NCBI GenBank assembly: GCA_023053685.1
Contig: JALIGW010000005.1
Coordinates: 20,218,001 to 20,282,000 of the forward strand
Source: Diadophis punctatus similis
Taxonomy: Eukaryota > Chordata > Lepidosauria > Squamata > Dipsadidae
DNA: 64,000 nt
Direction of reading: 5' to 3'
Below, piece by piece: positions 46,865-58,815 of this stretch (positions are counted from its first letter, which is position 1; each line of letters begins with the position of its first letter). The notes below the pieces were generated by a model. That model was not told where the DNA came from. It worked only from the letters and a program-made list of their open reading frames with translations, and ran no database searches. The position numbers were made by a program, and so were the translations under genes.

Positions 46865-47440
46865 AGATCCACAGGATTCTAGATCTAGAAGAAGCATATT
46901 ATCTGGATCCTTTTCAGTCAGGACTCAAACTGGTTCTAGTTCTAAGACAGCACTGACTATGGGTGAAATTCAAAATTTTTCCCTACCGGTTCTGTGGGCA
47001 TGGCTTGGTGTGGGCATGGCTTCCCACTCCAGGGGAAGGATACTGCACAATCTCCATTCCCACCTCACTCCAGGGGAAGGATACTGCAAAATCTCCATTC
47101 CCTCCCCACTCCTGGGGGAAGGATATTGCAAAATCTCCATTCCCACCCCACTCTGGGGCCAGCCAGAGGTGGTATTTGCCAGTTCTCCAAACTACTCAAA
47201 ATTTTCTCCAGAACCTGTCAAAACCTGCTGAATTTCACCCCTGGCACTGACTGAACTTATTGATGATTCCTGATAGATTCAAGATGGTGGAGGTGCATCC
47301 ATTTTGGCCCTCCTTGATCTCACAGATGTCTTCAGTGCTATTAATTATAGTATAATGGCCAGCTCAAGGGGTTGGGAGTGGAGGCATAACCATTATAGTG
47401 GTTCCCTTCCTTTGTTCAGGGAAGATTCTGGTTGGTATTA
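46865..47440 (+). pseudogene. Decayed L2 LINE fragment, split by a hAT MITE
   Basis: 46880-46949 translates to LDPFQSGLKL; after the MITE, 47244-47340 continues TALTELIDDS and SILALLDLTDVFSAIN, matching DPYQSGFRRGYSTETALVALMDDL and SSILVLLDLSAAFDTI at 338-1905. Decayed, with stops. Confidence 0.75.
46958..47243. mobile_element. hAT-like MITE, GGGTGAAATTCA ends
   Basis: Left tatgggtgaaattca, right tgaatttcacccctg. Perfect 8-bp TSDs gcactgac (46950-46957 and 47244-47251). Inside, a unit of about 45 bp (ccaggggaaggatactgc) is repeated three times over 47028-47158. Confidence 0.88.
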
Positions 47441-48062
47441 ATAAGGATGGGGTGGAAGAGAGTTCTGTTTATGGCTTCTTATCAGACAAACCAGAAGTTT
47501 CTTAGATTTGTTCATTTACTTTGTATTTTATATAATTTTGTATTTTATACCTATCGTGAACATTTTGTTTGATTTCTAAAATTTTGTGCAGAAATTTACA
47601 CTGCTTCTTTGAAATAATTGACTCATGTTTGTTTTAAAAGGCTCTTGTGACAGCTCTAATATATATGCATTAGTTCAGACTTTCCAAATGCTTGTACTGA
47701 GTGAAGGCGAAATCCAATATACACTGAAGACATTTCACTGAGAAATGGCAGAGGTAGATTCTGCACATCATAAGTTTGGAAGGATTCTCTACTTTTCTTG
47801 GATCAGTCACAACCAGGAGAGAAAGTATTTTGATTTCTTTATTAATTCCCCCCCCCCCGATAGATTTTTTTTTCCAAATTCAAGTTTCCAAGTTTCTTCC
47901 ATTCCATACACCTGAAACAACCTCTCATTTTCAGCTAGCATACTTATGTAAAAAGAATTGAGCTGTTCTTAAAAATATATTTTAAAAAACCTGAAATTAA
48001 ACAGAATATTGTGAAATCGATAAGCAACTAAGCTCATATGCATATTATGGGGATGACAGTTC
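47441..48062. other. Unassigned sequence
   Basis: Nothing recognised; a C-run at 47849. Confidence 0.4.
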
Positions 48063-48070
48063 AGTACATG

Positions 48071-48336
48071 CAGGGGTGGGTTCTGGATCCTTTTGCTGCC
48101 GGTTCACTCAGGGTCGCGCCATGTGCGTGCGTGTGCTTCGTGCGCGTGCGCCCGCAGCAATAAAAAATTGCTTCTGCGCATGTGCAGAAGCAAAAATTAG
48201 CTTCTGCGCATGCGCAGAAGCAAAATTCAAGAAGGCGGCACCCAAGGAGACACCGACAGAGCTGGCTCCGTGACGTCATCACTGAGTTACTAATGGTTCT
48301 AAAGAACCAGTTAAAACCGGTAGGAACCCACCTCTG
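48071..48336. mobile_element. hAT MITE, GGGTGGGTTCC family (266 bp)
   Basis: Left caggggtgggttctgg, right ccggtaggaacccacctctg. TSDs agtacatg/agtccatg match 7 of 8. Inside, cttctgcgcatgtgcagaag occurs twice as short hairpins. Confidence 0.88.
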
Positions 48337-48344
48337 AGTCCATG

Positions 48345-48707
48345 TCCAGATTCCAAAACACTCATCGTGTCTACTTATTTTAGCCTATCAAGCTTAATGC
48401 ATTGAAACAGTTTTAAAATTACATACTTGTGGAATGAAAATTATTCCTGCCGGAAAGCAACTTCTATATTTAGACTTTCCCCCAGGTAAGTAGGTAGCTC
48501 AAAGAAAACTTGTTTGTCATGACTTGGAAGCGTTTCCATCTTTGTTCCCGTGTCACACTAACCCATGGATTAATTGTATGGATTTTGCAGTGCATACTTA
48601 GTGAAGAGAGCATCACGTTTTATGTCAATTTACACTGCTGGGGCTGAGTGTTACATGGACTTTTGAAAAATGGGCATATATACTGGTGCAGAAAGTGGGA
48701 GGTGTTA
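48345..48707. other. Unassigned sequence
   Basis: Nothing recognised. Confidence 0.4.
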
Positions 48708-49103
48708 CAGGTAGTCATCAACTTACAATCGTTCACTTAGTGACTGTTCAAAGATACAACAGCCCTGAAAAAAGTGACTTATGACTGTTTTTCACATTTT
48801 ATGACTGTTACAGCATCCCCATAGTCATATGATCAAATTCAGATGCTTGGCAACTGGTTCATATTTATGACAGTTGCAGTGTCCCAGGGTCATGTGATCA
48901 CCTTTTGTGACCTTTTGATAAGCAAAATCAAGGGGGAAGCCAGATTCACTTAACAACCGTGTCACTAATTTAACAACTGCAGTGATTCACTTAACAACTG
49001 TGGCAAGAAAAATCGTAAAATGGGGCAAAAGTAATTTAACATATGTTTCGCTTAGGAACAGAAATTTTGGGTTCAATTGTGGTTGCAAGTCAAGGACTAC
49101 TAG
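48708..49103 (-). mobile_element. TA-flanked MITE, full-length copy
   Basis: Left CAGGTAGTCATCAAC after TA, right caaggactactag before TA. Internal blocks in reverse orientation. Confidence 0.85.
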
Positions 49104-49199
49104 TATTTTTAAGAAGGTGCACATGCATATCTTGATACATGTACACAAACATACACAAATCACATAAACTCACAGCCCACACACTGTTGTCTGACACCT

Positions 49200-49690
49200 A
49201 CACATTGCAGAGTAATCAGAACAGCAACAGGAAACATTGGAAATGCAAGATAAAGATGATTCGGAATTTTATAAAACCTGGGACAGGTGGTATAGTTGGC
49301 TTAACCAAAACAAATATCAAAAACTGCTATAATTATATGTCATAAATTAAGGCAGTACAGACAATAACAAATGTCTACTTTTCTGCATAGACCGGAACAA
49401 ACTATGGGGATATGTATAATTCTACAAAGTCTTAAAATATTAATCAAGTTGAACAAAAGAACTGTTGTTGAAAAAGGAAATATTGTTTTATTGTAACGAT
49501 AACTGACTGAATACAATATATTACAATAATAGAAAAGAATAAGGAAGATATTGGAAGATATAAGGAAGATATTGATGTAAACAATAACTATATAGAATAA
49601 ACATGTTTTTGTATCACTAGGCTGTAAAAGGATAGTGTCGACGGGATGGTTGACATGTATGTCAATGTTTTCTATCTTCAAAGATATTTG
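49200..49690 (+). pseudogene. Possible L1-like LINE 3' end
   Basis: A plus-strand stretch reads KDDSEFYKTWDRWYSWLNQ, which resembles the extreme C-terminus of reptile L1-type ORF2, followed by A-rich sequence. Weak; it could be chance. Confidence 0.35.
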
Positions 49691-49694
49691 ATAC

Positions 49695-49695
49695 T

Positions 49696-49726
<31 letters not shown>

Positions 49727-49850
49727 TTTGTTTGTTTATTTGTTTGTTTGTTTATTTATTTATTACTCGTACTTGTATGCCGCTGAATTCAGCAGGGACT
49801 CTGAGCGGCTAACAGCAATACAAACAATATCAATATAAAGAAAACTAAAA
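49695..49850 (-). mobile_element. L2-type LINE 3' end stub
   Basis: (TTTA)n/(TTTG)n run then cttgtatgccgctgaattca and gactctgagcggctaacagc, the diverged form of the L2 3' end. Confidence 0.65.
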
Positions 49851-50067
49851 AACAGGGTTTTTGTATATACATATGTTATACATGTTTAGATGTCTGTATG
49901 TTTTTTTAACATAATTAATAATTAATTAATAAAATAAATTTTTTATTTAAAAAAAAAGAAGAGTAACAGGCGTGATACCTAGAAAATTGGTCATGGGAGT
50001 CTGTTTTTGAAGGACAGACTGTACTAATAAAAGACAATATTTGTAGCTCAGGATTCAACTGTGGGAT

Positions 50068-50162
50068 CCTTGATGCTCTCTGAGCTTGATTGTTTTCTTG
50101 CAGACATTAGAAAGAAAATATCTGCAAGACAGCAACCAAGCTCAGAGAGCACCAAGGACAGA
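50068..50162. mobile_element. Short foldback element, family of 25806
   Basis: ccttgatgctctctgagctt and gattgttttcttgcagacat, then the inverse: atctgcaagacagcaaccaa, gctcagagagcaccaagg. Arms of about 40 bases with a short tip. Confidence 0.75.
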
Positions 50163-50333
50163 TTGTTTTCTGTCCCAGATAACAAGAAGAGAAACTTGGC
50201 AACAAGGGAAAAATGGGTAAAACATTGTGCAGGGGGATAAAGAGAAGGCTGGGAAGCCCATTGGTGAGACGAGGAGGGACAGAGACACATTTGACAGAGG
50301 AGGTAGGAAATGTGTCAACAATGGATTTAGCAA

Positions 50334-50395
50334 GAACGAGACTGAGGACAGACATGGACATAAGGAACGAGACTGAGGACAGACATGGACATAAG
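50334..50395. repeat. 31-bp tandem duplication
   Basis: A 31-base unit beginning gaacgagactgaggacagac occurs twice back to back without a mismatch. Confidence 0.95.
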
Positions 50396-52338
50396 GGAAA
50401 GCACACAAAATGGCAGACATGAGTGAAAAGGTTGAAGGAGATGCGGTGTGCAGTTGCACCTGTGCTAAGCCATAAGTTAGGGCTTACACATCATAGTAGC
50501 TGAGATCATTCTATCTGCTAAGCTGAATCAAACATATGGGCCTTATGGCCGGTTGTCAATCCAATTACTTCTTTTCTGGACTAATGTGGGAAACAAACTG
50601 GGATGAAGAAAGGAAAGAGAGGGTGTGGCTATTCAGCCCAATACAGTTCACACAGAAGAGCTAAACAAATTCACAAGGTACAGGGCTGTGACTAAAAAAA
50701 AATCCATTCCACCTTATTTCTGGGCTTGGTTCACTACACATTTATAAAAGGATGACAGCATTTGATTGTTCAGTTCTTGCTGAAATCAAGTAGGGAGGAA
50801 AATCTGATTTAGCTCTTTGTTTCAGTAATAAACCATTTTCACCATTGCACAAAATAGCTATAAGCTGTGACTATTTTCTTCCTATGATTACAGGTACGTG
50901 GATTGCTTATGAAAAGTGATCTGTTGCTTCTATAATGGTAGCATACTGATTTTCAATTTATTTGCGTGCCTTCTGTAACATTTTACATACTCTTGTTAAT
51001 TACTGTTAGTATTTCATTAAATAAAATAAAAAATTGAAATACAAAGAAATCAGATAGTAAATAGGAAACACATTATTTGCCATTCCACATTTAAATCATA
51101 TTTATTTACACATCTTGTATGGGAGGCTCAGATTTTCCCCTGCAATTTTTGTAGTTCGTAGCTGGCCATGTTTATCATTCCAAACCTTTCAAGCCTTTTG
51201 AAAGAATGGATAAAAACAATTTCCCTAAGTTACCTGATGACATAAAAATCACATTCAGCCAACAAATGAATAACAATGAACAAAATGTACAAAAATGTGG
51301 AAGACATGCTCTGCCTGCAGATATAATTCATAAATCTTGTTCCGTAGATGTGGAGTTGGCTTTAATATTTCCCACAACCTAAGCTGCAGGTTCTATACTG
51401 TACATTTATTTAGGAGTAAGTTGAAGCAATCATTGCCTCCAATTTCTGCATGAGATTTTGTTGTCATTTATCTTCCTTTGTCCTAAATTCAATGTCTCAC
51501 AAAACAGGCAATGTTTTCAAGATCCTTTAAAGGGGGATAGAGAATTGAAGTAGCTGTTGGAGGCAATTGGTAGAGTGGTCCAAAGGCGTCACATCTTATA
51601 TGATCTGAGGTATAGTGATGATGACTTTCAAAATCAACCTTTCAGTATTATAGGAAGATGTTAGATTCTAATGTTCCTTTGTCTGGTCACCCCAGTTATC
51701 GGATCTCTCATGCACCACCTTCAGCAGGGAAGAAATTTGGGATTGCTGCAAGCATCAGGTCCTGAAACAAGCATTCACTTTGCCCAAGACCTTGCATCCA
51801 GCTAAAGTGCAATGTTTAGGTGCTACTTCTTTGCCACTACACAGTGGTGAGGGCAGATCAAACCTAGCAATGGTGGTCTGATGGCCCATCTCTTGCCAAT
51901 CAACCGGCATTCCAAATGAGAAGGATGTTTTCTATGGGTGGACTCTTAAGAATAACCTTCCCCAATGGATTATTCCTGCATGCCACTTGGGGGAAAAAAC
52001 TAAAAGCTAGTCCCTTACATAAACTCCTCTCTAAAATAGGATATACCAGGTCTTTCTGTGTGATCTGGATCTGACGTTTGACACCACATACAGCAGAATC
52101 ATCATGAAGACAGTTTTCTTGGACAGCAGCTGAGCAGAACATTGTAACCCAAACAAGAAGAAGATTGGCCATTGCTTCTTCCCCACCCACCCCTCTTACC
52201 TTTTCGATCAGTTCACAGCTAAGGGGAACTTGGAGTTCATGTGCAGCACAATGGCTTAACCTCCAAAAGAAAGCAAATAAATGTATGCACAATGGTGTTT
52301 TATACAGAAGGAATACTGCAAATGTCAAGTACAACATT
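50396..52338. other. Unassigned sequence, about 1.9 kb
   Basis: No gene or repeat recognised. The 145-codon minus frame ending at 51900 has no recognisable domain. Confidence 0.45.
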
Positions 52339-52558
52339 GAGCAGTGGTGGTGCAGTGGTTAGAATGCAATATTGCAAACTAACTCTGCCCACTGCCAGGA
52401 GTTTGATTCTCACTGGTTCAAGGTTGACTCAGCCTTCCACCCTTCTGTGGTCGGTAAAATGAGGGTCCAGATTGTTGGGGGCAATCTGCTGACTCTGTAA
52501 ACTGCTTAGGGCTGTAAAGCATTGTGAAGCGGTATATACGTCTAAGTGCTATTGCTAT
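52339..52558 (+). mobile_element. Sauria-type tRNA SINE
   Basis: gagcagtggtggtgcagtgg head, gactcagccttccacc, aaaatgagggtccagattg, gcggtatatacgtctaagtg, tail attgctat. Confidence 0.88.
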
Positions 52559-53094
52559 AGACTTTGGCTGCTTTGTTCAGGTGTCAAGGAGAATCTGCTC
52601 TGTGCACACTTATGTGACCATCCGAATATTCAGAGGGCATAGAAGTCAAAGTAAAAACACTATTTAAGATTGTTTTAGAAGCTTTATACTTCCCTTGTTC
52701 TGTGTCTGTCTTCTGCTTAATATTTGCTATGTTGTGTTTGGCAATGTGTATGTGCGTGACTCTCGTCCTGATCACAGCTTTCCAGAAAGTGTTTCTGTGG
52801 TTTTGGCCCACTGGGGAAATACTGTATTATTGCTATAACCATCCTCATGTTTTTCTACTTATTCAAGAAAAAAATTAATAAACTGCATTACTGAACTTAA
52901 AAAATATTTTTAAATTATTTGAATCAAGACAGCAACAAATCCAACAGGAATGGGAAGACATACAGTAAATCAAATATTTCTCTGTGTCTGTGCCTGCATC
53001 TCGCTGCTTCTGACTTAGCTGGTAGCTTTGTTGTTAGATGTCAAATAGTGTTAAAGAATGCTAATGAAAAAAAAATACTCTTTCTCTCTTTCTC
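52559..53094. other. Unassigned sequence
   Basis: Nothing recognised. Confidence 0.4.
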
Positions 53095-53142
53095 TTGTCT
53101 GTCTGTCTGTCTATCCATCATCTATGTATCTATCTATGTATG

Positions 53143-53226
<84 letters not shown>

Positions 53227-53242
53227 ATCTATCTATCATCTC
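53095..53242. repeat. (CTGT)n(CTAT)n microsatellite, GATA-type
   Basis: About 20 uninterrupted ctat units at 53146-53225 with variant units on both sides. On the minus strand this is (GATA)n, the repeat that makes up the snake Bkm satellite. Confidence 0.96.
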
Positions 53243-53761
53243 TTAGCTGAGGACCCTAGAAAGTTTCTTTACAGAATTAAATTATTTATTTAGCCTTAGA
53301 CATTATTATAGGGAGGTCCCATGGTTTTGTTTTTAATGTTCCTTTCTCCAATCTTTGTACAAGTTAGCTAGCTGGTAACACTTGTCCCCCTATTTATTCT
53401 GGGTGGTTCTGGATGGAAAACTTGAAAGAAATAAGCTGATTCCAAGTTCCCATTGCCTCCTGAAGCCATGAAAAGCAATTTTTTTCATCAAACTATTAAG
53501 ACTTTTCAAATTATTTCAAACTTAGTTCCATAGCTATGCTGCTGAATTTTTCTACTCAGACATTTGGAATAGGGCTGATTTGTTCTGAACTGAAAACAAA
53601 GCATGTGCTCTATTTCTAGGCACTTCCCTAAAACAGTATTGAGCATGAAAGTTTGGTACCCAAACTGGATGCTAGTAAATCTAGCATTCTATAATAATAA
53701 ATTCCAGGTGCTAGAGCACTATATGTGTGATGTGATAGGTATGAGATGGGAGACATTATAA
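53243..53761. other. Unassigned sequence
   Basis: Nothing recognised. Confidence 0.4.
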
Positions 53762-53765
53762 CCAG

Positions 53766-54379
53766 TGTTGGAAGAAAAATCCAGTCCGGTTCCAAGCCGG
53801 GAGAAAGACGCTGGAAATAAAATGGAGGCAGGCTTCAGAAAAGAAGGTCTCTGTTTATTTGGATGCCAGAAACTTCAGGGACAGCAGCATGTTTCTGGGG
53901 TGGCTGACAAAATGGGGTTGAGAGTAGGTGGGTTTTGGGGGCTTTATGATTGAGATGCCTGTTCCTGTGTAAGAATGTGTCCTTTAATATTTTAATGGCT
54001 GTTGCCAGATTCCTATGGGGTCATGTATGGGTCATGGCTGACTCTACTGGCAAAAAGGGAAATGCAAATCCCAGGTGTTTGTCTGAGCTAATCTTATCAG
54101 CTTTGGCTTGCCTAATTGTGTTGCTTATTTGGAGTCTCTTTACATATGAATGTATTGGCCCAGTCTTTCTGAATGGATACAAAATCTCCATTGTTAAAGA
54201 CCAGCCTGTTCAAGCTTCTGCTTGAGGCTGTTTTCCTATGGCAGGAAGACCTGGGCTGCTTTCTGGCTTTGTTAAGATGTTTTTTCTCCTCTTCTCCTTT
54301 AGAGGAAGTATTCTATCCTGCCTCTTTTTAATATTAAGAATAAAGAATATTTTAATCTGGGAAGGGGGGGCTTCCTACA
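53766..54379. mobile_element. Solo LTR (614 bp)
   Basis: Ends tgttggaag and cttcctaca are inverted repeats with one mismatch, start TG and finish CA, with exact 4-bp TSDs ccag (53762-53765 and 54380-54383). AATAAA occurs on the minus strand (53854-53859) and on the plus strand (54339-54344), so orientation is undecided. A 4-bp duplication fits a gammaretrovirus-like class. No internal viral genes. Confidence 0.7.
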
Positions 54380-54525
54380 CCAGGGAGTTATTTTAAGTAC
54401 TAGAGAAGATTTTGTTTTAAAATCGTATTTAAATATTACCCATGTAGAGCCCTTGAGATAGGGTTAAGCTAAAAACTGATCCATGTGTGCTAGTTTGCTG
54501 ACAAACTGAATGTTTTCATATAAAG

Positions 54526-54649
54526 CACGGGTGTCAAACTCAATTGCGTCACGTGACGTATCACGACGTTTTTTGCCTTTGCGGAGCCAGGGTAGGCGTG
54601 GCCTGCACGTGATGCATCCGGCCCACGGGCCACCAGTTTGACACCCTTG
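54526..54649. mobile_element. hAT MITE, CAGGGGTGTCAAACT family (124 bp)
   Basis: Left cacgggtgtcaaactc, right agtttgacacccttg. Perfect 8-bp TSDs atataaag (54518-54525 and 54650-54657). Confidence 0.92.
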
Positions 54650-54657
54650 ATATAAAG

Positions 54658-55507
54658 CAAAGATATCATGAGAATAGGAAGTGTGAACTTCCAATGGATA
54701 CCTTGAGGGTTTTGTGACCAATGCCAATCATACTGAGAAATTCTGAACTGCAGGAATCTGTAGAGTACAGAAAATGTAAACAAACTTCATAGTATGTCGT
54801 CTGATTTGGAGGGGTGTTAACCTTAAATTCTGTTTTCAGTATTAGAAGTCATAGCTGTCTTATACACAGTTATTCTAATAGCTTTATAAATGTTTCCATT
54901 TTAATAAAGCCGCTTGTACCCAATCTTTATTTACCAACAAGAACACTATTTTCTGGAGAATTATTCTTGATTATTCAACAACTCTGTTTTTACTACATTA
55001 TACTCTCATCAGAAGTGCATTCAGTGGGAATTTATTCAGCCATAAAGCATAAAAATATAATCCTGATTATTTTATCCTGAAGTGAAAGAAATGAGGCACA
55101 CCTACTATTTTACCCCAAGTTACTAGCACAGGCACAGTTCTGGGTAAACATATACAGTGTTACACCACAAACATTTGTTCTACTCAAGATCATTAAATTT
55201 ACTGTTATGGTCAGTTAACGCCACACCCTGCATAGGAGCAACTGCAAGAGAGGTTGTTGCGAAATATAAGAATACAGTGTACAATGAGACTCTTCAACTG
55301 TGTGTAATTCTTAGGTTCTAAAGACGCCTTCACATGAGAAGGTTGTTGCAAACATTATTTAGCTTTCCAAAATATTTTTCAAAATACTTCTCCTGTTGTA
55401 CATGTTCAGAAACAAACACTGTATGGATAAAAGTATGTCATCTGAAATAGGTGAAGCTGGAAGAAAACATGCTAAGTGGGGGATATACAATAAATAATAA
55501 ACTAGAG
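54658..55507. other. Unassigned sequence
   Basis: Nothing recognised. Confidence 0.4.
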
Positions 55508-55787
55508 TTGTATTTCTTAAACATTTTTCTTTCAGGACCTCTTCCCATTTTTAAAAATGACCCCAATAGAGTTTTTTAAAAGGTTATATTTATCAATATT
55601 TACCATATTAGAAATTAAAACGGATGAATTTGCCACCACTATTGCTTCACACAATTGTTTGATGGGATCTCAATGTTGTATTATTTTTTTTAACATAGAC
55701 TGGCAAATAATTTTGATTTTGGACACCGCTGAGATGCTCTTCGAGTTTTTGCCCCAGAGTTTTTTGACCACAGCTTAAGAAACACTG
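55508..55787. mobile_element. hAT MITE, GTTTCTTAA ends, decayed
   Basis: Left ttgtatttcttaaac, right gcttaagaaacactg. Flanks aactagag and ctctagac match only 5 of 8 but both keep central TA. Confidence 0.6.
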
Positions 55788-56256
55788 CTCTAGACATCTA
55801 TGCTGATTGCTCCTAAAATACTGAGGACCAATGAGGATTTTTTTGGGGGGGGGGGTGTTTTCTTATTTTTTTAAAACATATTGTTCTGTTATTGTAAAAA
55901 CAGTCGTACATTATATTATTGGGAAACAGTGGTATTTTGCATCAAAAGCTAAATGTGAAATTAATAAACAACTGCATATATAATATAGGTGTCTCCTTAA
56001 TTCTTAATACTAAGGCCTCTGTACTATTGTTACTTATTGTTTGAGCATTTAAAAAAAAGAAACAAATGCCAACAACAAAATAACACAAAAAAAGTGAAAA
56101 GAGTTATTGGCTTCTAACCTCCCCCTTTTTAATCCCTCTATCAATTGTGGTGTTTATAAGCATTTAGGCCACCCCACTTAAAAGCCCCACTGTAAATACA
56201 TTTATATTTGTCATATATTGTATATATGAGAACCATAGGGGGTGGGGAGGAGATAA
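55788..56256. other. Unassigned sequence
   Basis: Nothing recognised; A-rich and G-rich short runs. Confidence 0.4.
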
Positions 56257-56963
56257 CTGGTAGTCCTGACTTATGACCATATGTTTAACAACAGTTTGAA
56301 GTCACAACAGCCTCAGAAAAAGGGACTTATGATCCATCCTCGAAGTTACAACCTTTCCACCACTACCATGGTCACCTTATTACAATTTGGGGGCTTGGCA
56401 ACCAGTTCACATTTACAATGTTTGCAGCATCATGTGGTCATGGGATAACAACAACAACAACAACAGAGTTGGAAGGGGCCTTGGAGGTCTTCTAGTCCAA
56501 CCCCCTGCTCAGGCAGGAAACCCTACACCACTTCAGACAAATGGTTATCCAACATCTTCTTAAATAGTTCCAGTGTTGGAGCATTCACAACTTCTGGAGG
56601 CAAGTTGTTCCACGGATTAATTGTTCTAACTGTCAGGAAATTTCTCCTAAGTTCTAAGTTGCTTTTCTCCTTGATTAGTTTCCACCCATTGCTTCTTGTT
56701 CTACCCTCTAGACATACTAGACATACCCAGTTCCTGCAACCCTTCTTCATATGTTTTAGCCTCCAATCCCCCAGGATTGCAACTTGCGACTTTCCCAAAC
56801 GGCTTCCAACAAGCAAGTCAACTAGGGAAGCCAGATTCACTGAATGAGCATGAGATTTGCTTAACAACCATGGTAAAAATTGTCATAAAATAAGGTGTGG
56901 TCATGTGATGACCATTTAACAATCACACCTCTTAGCAATTCCAGTCCCAATTGTGGTTGTAAG
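56257..56963 (-). mobile_element. TA-flanked MITE, split by a CR1 3' end
   Basis: Left actggtagtcctgactta; resumes after the CR1 at ggattgcaacttgcgac and ends gtcccaattgtggttgtaag. The terminal TA end is replaced by a GGGA microsatellite. Confidence 0.75.
56450..56771 (-). pseudogene. CR1 LINE 3' end with ORF2 C-terminus
   Basis: The 3' end gttggactagaagacctcc and the (GTT)n tail are read on the minus strand. The frame upstream reads NPWNNLPPEVVNAPTLELFK, the C-terminal block of CR1 ORF2. 5'-truncated as is usual for CR1. Confidence 0.8.
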
Positions 56964-57027
56964 AGAGGGAGGGAGGGAGGGAGGGAGGGAGGGAGAGAGG
57001 GGGGGGAGAGGGAGAGAGAGAGAGAGA
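56964..57027. repeat. (GGGA)n(GA)n microsatellite
   Basis: gggagggagggaggga then gagagagagaga by direct reading. Confidence 0.95.
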
Positions 57028-57900
57028 ATTGCTTTTTTCTAGGCCAGAATTTAACCCTGCATGCCTCAATCTATCCTGCAATGGAGGCCATCTGCCCAGC
57101 AAAATTTACCCCATTGGGGTCAGCATGGTGCCGGCTTGATTTGGACCAGCAGAGTTCTGTTAAAATGTTTCAACAGAGCCCTGAAAACATCAGTCTCTGA
57201 AACTGGCACTATACACTGATGGATGTTTTAATAAAGGAACTGCAAGCTAACCTCTGCTGCTCTCTTGAGACTGAGCACAGGGAACATTTTCATATTTCAA
57301 AAAATATTACATGCAGGGCAGAATTTGGCCATCTCACCACCACCTCCTCCTCCTCCTCCCGTGAGCCGTTACCTGTATTTCTTTACAGCTAATCCAGCCA
57401 GGTCAAAAAGTATAATTCTGCCTACCAGGAAGAATCTGGCAGCATCTTTTCTGACTAACAAAATAAAATTCCTCCTAATTTTTTGCCTTTACAGACCTAT
57501 ATGGTTCTCTTATTTTACCTATTATTGCTACAAGAAAAGAAAGATGACCATTATTAAAAAGTCAGCATAAATCTGTACAATAAAGGAACCCGAAACTCTT
57601 TATCAGCACATTGAAAAGGAAAAGCTGGCAATGATATCACTCATGTTAAGAAAGCTGGAATGATTCAGAGTGACAGCTGAATGAAGCCACTCATTAATCA
57701 ACAGAAATTGTGTTAATTTACAAGGGTTTTCCTTTTGTTGAGGGCTGCATTTTCTCAAATTCAACATCGGTTCAGCTGTCAGTCACAGCAGGTGCCGCTT
57801 CTTAGCCAACTTTCACTGAAATTGAGAAAGCAAAGCAGGGTTGGACTTGGATGAGAGACCACAAGAAATCTCCAGCAATCAAAATAGACTGTGAAAAAGG
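57028..57900. other. Unassigned sequence
   Basis: No gene; a (TCC)n run at 57341-57358. Confidence 0.4.
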
Positions 57901-57908
57901 GTGTGTGT

Positions 57909-58278
57909 CAGTGGTGAGTTGCTGCCGGTTCGGACCGGCTCTTTAGAACCTGTAGCTCTGACTCCAAGCCGAGAGCGAATCGGTTCTCTTTATCCCTGAA
58001 AGTAGGCCCACCCGCCATTGGGTTATACTGACCTTTATCTCTGCTTCCGAAGCCCAGGTGATCAGGGGCGGCAGATTGAATTGCCGCTCTGCAGCTGTTT
58101 TCTGTAATCCTTGCCTCTTTTGTAATGTGGAAGGGTTTTTTTTAAAGTACTGAGCATGCGCAGAGGATTAATTTCCTGGTATGGACACGCGTGTGAGAGT
58201 GAAGCAAGTGCGCGCGCGCAAAATGCGCACTTCCGTCGCAATGCGAACCAGTGGGGAAGGTAAGTAGAACCCACCCCT

Positions 58279-58279
<1 letters not shown>
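57909..58279. mobile_element. hAT MITE, GGGTGGGTTCC family, inside a (GT)n tract
   Basis: Left cagtggtgagttgctgccgg, right gtagaacccacccctg. TSD gtgtgtgt on both sides (57901-57908 and 58280-58287), the right side continuing as (GT)n to 58327. The TSD is uninformative in a repeat but the position is clear. Confidence 0.82.

Positions 58280-58327
<48 letters not shown>
58280..58327. repeat. (GT)n microsatellite
   Basis: About 24 gt units. Confidence 0.95.
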
Positions 58328-58328
<1 letters not shown>

Positions 58329-58431
58329 TCACACAAGACAATCACAAAAAACATCCATAAGGTTGCTGAAGAAACTTCACGAACGTATCCATGAAGTTGC
58401 AGGGATCAAGTGCATCTTCAAGGCAACTATA

Positions 58432-58815
58432 CAGGGACTCCTTCACTTATGACTACAATTGAGCCCAATATTTATGTTGCTAAGTGAGACATTTGTTATG
58501 TGAGTTTTGCCCCATTTTACGACCTTTCTTGCCACAGTTGTTAAGTGAATCACTGCAGTTGTTAAGTCAGTAGCATGGTTGTTAAGTGAATCTGGCTTCC
58601 CCCAATGACCCACATGACCCCGGGATCACATGACCCCGGGACACTGCAACTGTCATAAATATGAGTCAGTTGACAAGCGGCTGAATTTTGATCACGTGAC
58701 TATGGGGATGCTGCAATGGTCATAAGTGTGAAAAATGGTCAGAAGTCTCTTTTCTCAGTGCCTTTGTAATTTCAAATGGTCACTAAATGAACTGATGTAA
58801 GTCAAGGACTACCTG
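58432..58815 (+). mobile_element. TA-flanked MITE, full-length copy
   Basis: Left cagggactccttcac after TA, right aggactacctg before TA. Contains a small direct repeat (cacatgaccccggga twice near 58608-58630). Confidence 0.87.

Noticed and set aside
50048..50459. Minus-strand frames of 80-105 codons
   Set aside because: They overlap a foldback element and a 31-bp tandem duplication and show no domain.
53127..53246. CRISPR-like array
   Set aside because: Simple 4-bp microsatellite without spacers, in vertebrate DNA.
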